Part shown: positions 56,722 to 64,000 of the stretch, piece after piece
Layout: every line of letters starts with the position of its first letter
Position numbering within the stretch: position 1 is the first letter of the stretch
NCBI GenBank assembly: GCA_030549495.1
Contig: JAUIRK010000894.1
Span: 992,001-1,056,000, forward strand
Reading direction: 5' to 3'
DNA: 64,000 bases
Origin: Nectonema munidae
Lineage: Eukaryota; Nematomorpha; Nectonematoida; Nectonematidae
Made by a program: the position numbers and the translations under genes
The notes under the pieces: model-generated
Told to the model about the DNA's origin: nothing
Database searches by the model: none
Seen by the model: only the letters and a program-made list of their open reading frames with translations

Positions 56722-56850
56722 CCGGTTAACTCCCAATGTCGACTATAGTCGACTTTACAAAAATAAAATCGTCTGCGTTTATCAAAGCTCTTTAATACAA
56801 ATCTTCTGCTTTACATTAGATATCGTCTGATTATTCTGGTCGTTAACGGG
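56722..56850 (-). mobile_element. piggyBac-like MITE, copy 5
   Basis: 129 bases, reversed relative to copy 3: CCGGTTAACTCCCAATGTCG at the left, GTCGTTAACGGG at the right. TTAA precedes it (56,718-56,721); the right target has lost a base (GGGTAAG). The interior matches copy 3 nearly throughout, including GTCGACTATAGTCGAC, a perfect 16-base palindrome, and CTTCTGCTTTACATTAGATA. Confidence 0.82.
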
Positions 56851-56854
56851 TAAG

Positions 56855-59380
56855 AGATTTTTTAAAATTTCCAAACAACTGATTTTCAATTTTAAACATA
56901 AACTGCTAGAGTATATGTAATATATAGTGATAGGCAAAAATGAGAGTAAAGTTCGAAAGATTTTAGTTTTTTAAATACTAAAACTATCTATGTTTATTTA
57001 ACCAAGCCCTTATCCATTTGGGGGTTTGGAATAAAAGAATCAGAAAGGGTTAGAACATTCTGACGATAAGATTTCAAGGCCGATGCCTGAAAAAGCAGCA
57101 TTCTTACGATTAATCCTTCCATCACTAGTTTCAATAAAATCGAATTATTTCAAAAGATCTATTGATACTCTTAAGAAAGTCTGTTCTAGTTAGAAAAAGA
57201 AAAAATAAAAGAAGTAAATTTTACAAAAGAAATTTCTGCTCTAAAATACAAGATTTAACTGAATGATATTTCATATTGACAGGCATAAGGGCTATTACGA
57301 AAAAGAAAATTAAAAGTTTCTTCTACTTTTATGAAATGATAGCTTGTGCTGCTAACCACAAAAATATATTTTCGATTAAATACAGCGTGTTTGAAGCCTA
57401 ATCATCAATCTATATATAATAATTTTTTATCGATATCTTAATCGATAAAGATTTTATCTTGCTAAAACGTTGCTTTATTTTTTTATACACAACTCTTTCA
57501 TAATATTAGTTAACTGTACTCTATCGTGCTGTTGTTATGTCCACCACTTCACAAAATCTTGCGCGTACTACCTATATTCTTTTTTCCACTTTTACTTTTT
57601 TAGTATAGTTTGTGTTGTGTATCCTTTGAACTTTTGTACTTCACTTTCTTTCTAAGATTCTTTATTTCATCCTCGTCTCTAGAGCTGAGATTTCCAATAG
57701 TGGTATAAAGATGAATAATAAGCATCAATTCGAACTGGCTTAGCAGGGATTTTTTTAGTTACCATCGATTTCGGCCTATTTTTTCTTCAATTTACCGATA
57801 TTTGATTCGCCAACTCCCAGAATATTTTCACAGAAGCGTTAGGATTCATCCCAACTCTATTTTATCCATAAGTGTGATTTTGTTTTACCTTAAAGATTCG
57901 CTTCAAATGTAGGCAATGCGTTGTGTTTGATATGTTTTATTCTAAAACAACAAAGTTCACATCGAAAAGATCTTTTTTGTATTTGTGATGTATATATTTT
58001 AATATTTTTCCATATAATTTGCAGCTCTTTTTGGAGTGAATTTCCTTTAAATTACAAGCTTTTAAATTATTGCGTAAGCAATCAAATCATATATTTTAAA
58101 TATGGTAATGTTTTCTTATAAGGAACTTAAATATAGCGTCTATATACTTATAAGAAAAATATTTAATCAACTAACAACATGACACTTTTTACCAGAAGAT
58201 ATCAAAAGATAATAAATATTTTAATCTTAATTGTGGTAGTGTTTGCTGTGCTGAATCTAAATATGCAACCTAACTTCATCTTATAGCGCGAATTTTGGTA
58301 AGATTTCTGACTTTAAAGTTATATAAATGAGAGTTAAGTTTAAAATGTTATTTTTTTGATATTTTTGAATTTAGTATTAAATTTTGTTTAGCAATATTTT
58401 AAAATCATGCAAAATTTATTTCCAAAAATTTAGATGGTAAGTAGTAAGTAGTAATTATTTGGAGTGCGAGACAACTTTTTTTAAGTATTTGGAATTTTTA
58501 CTTCCAAAATTGTAAAGTTATTTAAACGTTTTGACATTTCTGGGAACGAATTTTTGGAAAGAAAACAACACTTATCTTTATTCAAAAAAGATCATTGTGT
58601 GCAGAGCCACAAGAATATGAACCATATCTATTTTTGCATTCATCTACTTCTTTATCTCCATTTTTGTCATCATCAAGTTATTATGCGATTATTATCATGC
58701 CTCTCATACGAATGATATATACATTTATTTGAGTTATGGTTAGGCAGAGTTTGTCACCTATAGTTTCTGTTTGACCTTTGATGCTACAATATTAATATTT
58801 AAAATATATTATCTTGCTAAACTTTAAATTTTAACCCTCTTTCATCTCATCATGTATACCGCCTCTGAGAGATTGCCTTCCGACGTTTGGATTCCCTCAC
58901 GACAAAATTCTCTTTCTTGTATGAATTCAAAAGGCGTACTTTAAATTTCATTTCATCAATTTTTTGCCTTTTTAGCTTCTTGCACTGGCAGTTCTTATTC
59001 CTTATATGACGATGTTTCTCCCAGAGAAAAAGATCAAGTATATGCCTTTACTATGTTACATTCATAAATCTGATATTACATGTTGTCTAAGTTGTTATTT
59101 TATACAAATTTAACGTTATGCATTAGAGTTAGTTCCTTAGTTTTTAGGATGTTTTTTCATACTCTACTTCCAGTAACGAATTCGTAAGGGCTTATTTCAA
59201 TCCCATGACAAAATAGACACAATTTATATATATCTTCAAACTTGTGTAATTTGTTTTAAAAAAACAAATTTGTTGAATGAGATTGTTGCTGTTTCGTAGA
59301 CCCTTTTTTGAGTAGTATTAAATATTTTAAAATAGTTATAGCCACACTTAATCACACTATAATAAAGCTGTGGTAAAAAT
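56855..59380. other. Non-coding stretch
   Basis: AT-rich and T-rich sequence without recognisable genes. Small open frames at 57,470-57,655 and 57,921-58,121 show no domain. Confidence 0.45.
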
Positions 59381-59489
59381 AATGTTTGCTACAGAAGTAG
59401 TTGAAAAAGAAAGATGAGACAAAATTAAATCAAGGCGGTAAGGAGATCTGCTGAGAAAGAAGAAAGAAGATGATGCGCCTTATAAACTA

Positions 59490-59660
59490 TGAAGCCAAGA
59501 GTAATTGGGAAGCGAAGCAGAGGGCATCAAGAGAGATGGAAAAATGGAATGAGAAAAAGAATCGAAGAACTAGGTCTGAAAGAAGAGGACGCTTAAGATC
59601 GATATAAATGGGAAGAATGGACCATGGCCTCTTAACCGCTTTGAGAAGAAGAAGAAATTT
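59490..59660 (+). pseudogene. LINE ORF2 C-terminal tail with AAG-repeat 3' end
   Basis: Plus-strand frame reads KRSRGHQERWKNGMRKRIEE then LGLKEEDA, a stop, and DRYKWEEW, matching the LINE tail K-R-x-x-G-x-x-x-x-R-W ... E-L-G-L ... A-x-D-R-x-x-W. It ends a few codons later in GAGAAGAAGAAGAAATT, which looks like a microsatellite 3' end. Purine-rich sequence upstream to about 59,400 may belong to it. Same family type as 37.0 kb. Confidence 0.5.
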
Positions 59661-60708
59661 CCTTCTCTTTACCCCATGTTCCATTATATTTCATTCTAGG
59701 GTTAAAAGTTGCTTTTCTAATTTTTTCTTCTCGAGAATGCCTTTTGAATGAAATTTCTACCACGTGTTAAAATATCTAAAATTTTCAGTTAGGAAATAGT
59801 ATTTTAAAAAATCCTCTACTATACTACAATATAATTATGATTTTTACAAATTTTAAATTTGAAGTTGAAAACACAAAATTACATTTTTTAATCGTTGAAT
59901 TCTCTTTGTAAAATGACATGGAACTTATCTTAGCGCATTATTAAAAGTAATTATTCTGAAAATCCCTGGATAGTATGTGAGCACTGAGCACACCATTATG
60001 AACTGTAGAATGAAAAGTACATAGAGGATTGCATTATTTTTTATATTCGTAAAAATCAATATATCAGTATGACGTCAAAATTTTTTTGCGTTGCTGTTGC
60101 TAAGATAATAAAGAGATACGTGTAGTTAGTTTATAAGCGCATGTTATAGTATCCTCTCGTTTATTACTCTCAACTTGAGAACAAAGTATGGGGTCTCGAC
60201 ATCTTGTATGATCAGTGTAAAGTCAAAAGTTGCATTTCGTTATCAAAGTTTAAATACTTATCGTATGATACTCGCTTTTCATGCAACTTTTTTAATACAC
60301 AGTTTTCAGCGTAATTTTTTAGGTCACCACAGAGCACATACAGATTTTTTATAACTAAAATTTCTGTTTACTGAAAAGAAGGAAATGAAAAAAACATTGT
60401 GAGATGAGAGAGTGTTTGGATGCTTCCAAAAAATTTCGATACCCATACTTGTAAAAAAACAACGATACTGATTTATAAAGCATCTCTGTTTACTTTTTTT
60501 TTTACAAAATCTGGCGTCATATGTATTTATCTCTTTGTTTTTTGCAACATGTTTATGTTTCAGTTTTCAAAAAGACGAAATAATTTCTAGCTAGAAAACA
60601 ATTAAAGCAATAATTAATTAATTGATATACGATTTTCACATTGAATTCCTCCTTTTTCACTTTGATTTTGTCCTCATATTTTTTCAATAAAATTTTTTTA
60701 TTTCAAAT
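59661..60708. other. Non-coding stretch
   Basis: No recognised feature. Confidence 0.45.
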
Positions 60709-60710
60709 TA

Positions 60711-63413
60711 CAGTCAGACCTCGTTGTTCCGTCCACGTTCGTTTCTGCTAAATAAGGCGGATAATCGAGGCTGACGGAACTTTGAAGTGTAATGAAAGAC
60801 CTATTCAATTTTCTTAGAACTATTCTGTACTGAATTGGAACATAAAAAAAACTGAATTATGATTTAGATTTTAAATAAAAAGATTACTTATTTTTTTCAT
60901 TAAAAAGGTATCAAAAATTGAAGTTTCAAAAACTTTCTAAGCTATAGTCTCTTTAACTCAACTTATCGTTCAGAATTCAGTAAACAAAACGTTCGAAAAA
61001 GAAGATACAATACAAATTGATTTACTAAATTTTATTTTTTTGTGAAAAAAGTATGTAAAGTTGTTTGCTTAGCTTCTTTAACTTTTCTTGCTTCCAATGC
61101 ACGCTTCATATTCCAGAGCAAATCAAGATGATCTTTTCCGAAATCAGGATTTTGCTCCATGAAATTTATTAAAGTTGCAAGCGACTTTTTTGCTTCTGAA
61201 AAGCTAATTTTCTCTTCCTCATGAGGATCTTCACTAGAAGAATTAAGAGAGGTCTCACAATCTTTCACAATTTCAATAATCTCTTCGTCATTGAGTGAAG
61301 GAGCAACTTCTGTATCATGATCAATTTCAACAAACTTGCAAGCAGAAATATATTCGCAAGAATTTTGGGCTTTTCAGCCAAAAGATCTATATTACTTTGA
61401 AGGTCTCGTAATATTACCTGCGTTGACTGAGTGCTTTCAATGTTTTGTAAGTCTTCGGATAAAGAAGGTAAAATGGAAGTGTGCCACCAGCAATTGAGTA
61501 TAACAGAAGGCGTCACATTATTCCAAGCTTTCTTTATCATTTCCAAAGCAGCTCTTACAGATACGATAGGAATCTCATTATTTTCATGACAATTAATGAA
61601 ATGTCTTGTTTGAAGTTTTCTATAGTGGGCTTTGAAGCTTTTTATAATTCCACTATCCATAGGTTGGATATATGAAGTTGTGTTAGGAGGTAAAAAAATA
61701 ACGCTAACGTTGGAAAACTCTTTTGTTTTGTGGCACGAAGCGTTATCACACAGTAAAGTGATTTTCTTACCATTTAGCCAGTTTTGAAACAAAATGCCCG
61801 TAATCCAGGCTTTTGCATTATGTGTGTACTCAACATAAATAGAAGGATCAAACTTTTTCCAAAACAACGAGGTCTCCTTGCTTTTCCAATTACAAACGGC
61901 TTGAGTTTGTGTGAGCCATCACTATTTGAACATAAAAGAATAGTTAAACGATCTTTACTCTTTTTTTGTCCTTTCACTGGAGCTGTTGCTAAAGTGCTAT
62001 TAGGTTGAAGTTGATAAAATAAACCTGTCTCATCACAGTTATAAATAGTAGCTGGATCTAAACTTACCAACTTTTCCCTCAAACTTTGGCGTCCTACTTC
62101 CATCAGAATTTCATCAACGACTCCACTCTCCCCATGTGCATAACGCCTACTTATCCCATGCCTTTTCTTAAATCTATCTAGCCATCCACGAGAGTATGAA
62201 AAATTGATAATTTTCAAACTTTTACCAAAATCCTGGGCTTTTTCTAACATCATGTCCGATATACAAGCATTCTTCAACCTCATATTATTGAACCAAAGCA
62301 TAAGAGCTTCTTTTAACTTGATATTTTTGGCTGAACGCCCTGAAGTTACATTACCTGAATTAACAATTAATTGGAAAAGACAGAAAGTCATATTTTTTTC
62401 AATACTCTCTCCTATAGTTAGTTGTACTATATACCTTATCACTAAATTTTATTAAAAAGTTTATACCTTTGTTTAAGTACGTGACACTTAGTCAATTTAC
62501 TGAGAAAATAATTATAAATTTAAAACGTAATTTACTGAAATTTTTGAGCAATAATTTACTAAAACTTTAATTATGCAGTTTTTTAAAATAAATAAAATGT
62601 CTAATTTTTTATCATCACTTTTTTTAAGTATTTCTATACCTATTCATGAAAATAATAATTAAAATTTAATTAAGAAATATGAATCAAAATCGCCTATATC
62701 TTTGCCTCAGATAGTCAAAATATATGCGAATAATGATCAAATTATTGTTCAGTTGATCAGAGTGTTTTAATAATCGCTTGGTCCAAAAAGAACTCAGACT
62801 TCATCTAATGATTTTAGTTAGAAAAAATTTTGAAATAGTTATCGTCTTTAGGAGATTTAAAATTCGTAGTTAATTTGTAATTAAAAACAAGTTTAAATGT
62901 TGAAAAATAGCAATAAACTTATTGATTACTTGCAGGGTGCAGATGTTGAAATTTATATCAAGAGTATCTTTCAAGAGTTTTCGATCAATAACAAAATGAT
63001 TAATACAAGACAAGTGTCAAAGAGATTATGACTGGTGAATCATGACTCAAAAAATGTTTGCTTTTTCTATCAAAAAGAACATATGCGCAGTTATATTGCA
63101 TATGCGATATTTTTGTCCTCATCATCAAAAAAATCAAAAACTGTGTGCGCTATGTTCATAGATTTTGAGAGATGAGACAAACTCGATTATCTGTAGAGTT
63201 GGTTTTATCATTACCATTGCAGATAGTGACGGATTATCGAGAAAAAATTTATATTAGAGTTGTTCATTTTCACTAAAACTCAATGACGAAGGCGGATGTT
63301 GCGACAGACGGATATTCATAGTTAAATGAAACAGAAAATTTCCGTCCTCCAAAAAAGATGACCGATGTCGAGGGTGACGGAAAAACGGGGGGCGGATTTT
63401 CGAGGTCTGACTG
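60711..63413 (-). mobile_element. Tigger transposon, full length with TIRs and TA duplication
   Basis: Ends CAGTCAGACCTCG at 60,711 and, from the other strand, CAGTCAGACCTCG at 63,413 are identical over 13 bases, with TA on both sides (60,709-60,710 and 63,414-63,415). Subterminal blocks GGCGGATAATCGAG, GACGGATTATCGAG and GGCGGATTTTCGAG recur near 60,758, 63,228 and 63,390, and GTGACGG several times near the right end; such repeated blocks may serve as transposase binding sites. At 2.7 kb it carries a transposase on the minus strand (62,442-61,032). It is the best-kept transposon of the window. Confidence 0.93.
61032..62442 (-). pseudogene. Tigger transposase, two frameshifts
   Basis: Three overlapping frames give one protein order. 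62,442-61,774: CENP-B/Tc5-type helix-turn-helix (AKNIKLKEALMLWFNNMR ... SRGWLDRFKKRHGIS), first catalytic aspartate in IYNCDETGLFY, and RRPRCFGK. 61,867-61,265: HNAKAWITGILFQNWL, second aspartate in LLCDNASCHK and third in MDSGIIKSFKAHYRK, 29 residues apart. 61,268-61,032: acidic linker and the closing KQTTLHTFFTKK. Frames change near 61,862 and near 61,268. All three catalytic residues are kept. The N-terminal psq helix-turn-helix seen in the 7.9-kb copy is not recognisable in the 970 bases upstream, so the start given is not the natural one. Only two breaks suggest a young copy. Confidence 0.9.
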
Positions 63414-63509
63414 TAGTACGTTAATTTAAAAAACTGTTTGTGAAAAAAAACAAAATTGAAAAAATTGATAAAATAAAAATGAACTAACTTTTATAATCAT
63501 TCCAAACAA

Positions 63510-64000
63510 GTTTTGTTTTATTCACTGTTCAAGAAATTTAACCTTAAGGAGTGGAGGGGACGTGCTGGTAAATAGGTTGAGAGATACTGATATATAGTGT
63601 TTGACATGCTTCTCAGCAGATGTCTCAAAATAGTCTTTTCTTCCCTTGTACCTTGCCTTTTCTAAGCAAGCATATATAATGATGCTGTTGTTGTTTGCCT
63701 CCACGATTTGCCATCTGGGTGTCGACAGATCGATGATAGCCGCATCATTTATCTTGTTTGCCAAGCTGTCCCCCACCTCACGAGCAATTGGCTGACTAAG
63801 ACTGGGTCGGTCCAGAGGTTAATAGGAGTGAGGGATGTGTGTACATGAGAACAGATGTTGAGTGTTGTGTCTCTTAGTGTTACATAGGGGGCATATTGGG
63901 CTGTGGTGTGTGTCAGGGCTAATTTTGTTCATGTATTCGCATAGTAGTGGCGATTTATTGGCTCTGAGTTGTGCTAATGCGTGGCGTGTTTGTGTGTTTA
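63510..64000 (-). pseudogene. LINE ORF2 C-terminus with Cys/His finger
   Basis: On the minus strand from the window edge: THALAQLRANKSPLLCEYMN-like text (ALAQLRANKSPLLCEYMN), then ICPLCNTKRHNTQHLFSC, a C-x2-C ... H-x4-H/C finger that follows the reverse transcriptase in several LINE clades. One frame change near 63,815 leads to NLWTDPVLVSQLLVRWGTAW and a stop near 63,752. The sequence to about 63,510 is the 3' untranslated region; a different-phase open frame at 63,522-63,776 is probably incidental. GC content is clearly higher than the rest of the window, which suggests a recent arrival. The body continues beyond the window. Confidence 0.65.

Noticed and set aside
63522-63776. 84-residue minus-strand frame
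   Set aside because: It lies mostly after the stop of the LINE frame and in a different phase, so it is better explained as 3' untranslated LINE sequence.
1-64000. LTR retrotransposons or other capsid-bearing elements
   Set aside because: No long direct repeats bounding gag/pol-like frames were seen; all reverse transcriptase traces fit LINEs.

Overview
This is a gene-poor, strongly AT-rich stretch of animal nuclear DNA. Eukaryotic hallmarks are pogo/Tigger, hAT, MULE-type and piggyBac-like DNA transposons, non-LTR retrotransposon (LINE) remains, a tRNA-derived SINE and a small heat-shock protein exon. The mix suits an invertebrate, probably an arthropod (a copepod is only a guess). No bacterial-type genes, CRISPR, rRNA or convincing free-standing tRNA genes were seen.

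Layout. 1-1.7 kb: 3' part of a Tigger-like transposon. 2.1-2.5 kb: the only likely host coding sequence, an alpha-crystallin/Hsp20-domain protein on the minus strand. 6.6-7.2 kb: a terminal-inverted-repeat (TIR) element without genes. 7.2-13.2 kb: a nest of insertions. A long unclassified dispersed repeat is split by a second Tigger (7530-9501, TA target duplication), by a short LINE 3' end (9854-10022) and by a hAT element (10487-12832, 8-bp duplication) which itself holds a LINE copy carrying ORF1 but almost no ORF2. A pogo-like element follows at 13.2-14.96 kb, and an internally deleted Tigger at 15961-17044.

18.5-25.9 kb: more copies of the dispersed repeat, a poly-A/T low-complexity block, a hAT transposase fossil (20.4-21.2 kb), a degenerate tandem array of about 150-bp units (22.3-23.5 kb) and two LINE pieces. 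28-31 kb: a long minus-strand LINE with endonuclease and reverse transcriptase remains. 31.3-34 kb: the most unusual element, a decayed reading frame combining a PHD-like zinc finger, an OTU cysteine-protease domain and a MULE transposase.

35-52 kb: a hAT MITE, LINE pieces, a 37-40-bp minisatellite, four of the five copies of a piggyBac-like TTAA MITE family being spread over 44.7-56.9 kb (the fifth lies at 26.4 kb), and two copies of a tRNA-derived SINE. 52-59 kb is nearly featureless. 60.7-63.4 kb is a complete-looking Tigger with TIRs, and the window ends in a LINE C-terminus.

The genes do not form a pathway. The window is a record of many transposon insertions, and nesting, target duplications and shared ends allow their order to be read. 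Boundaries marked approximate were judged by eye.
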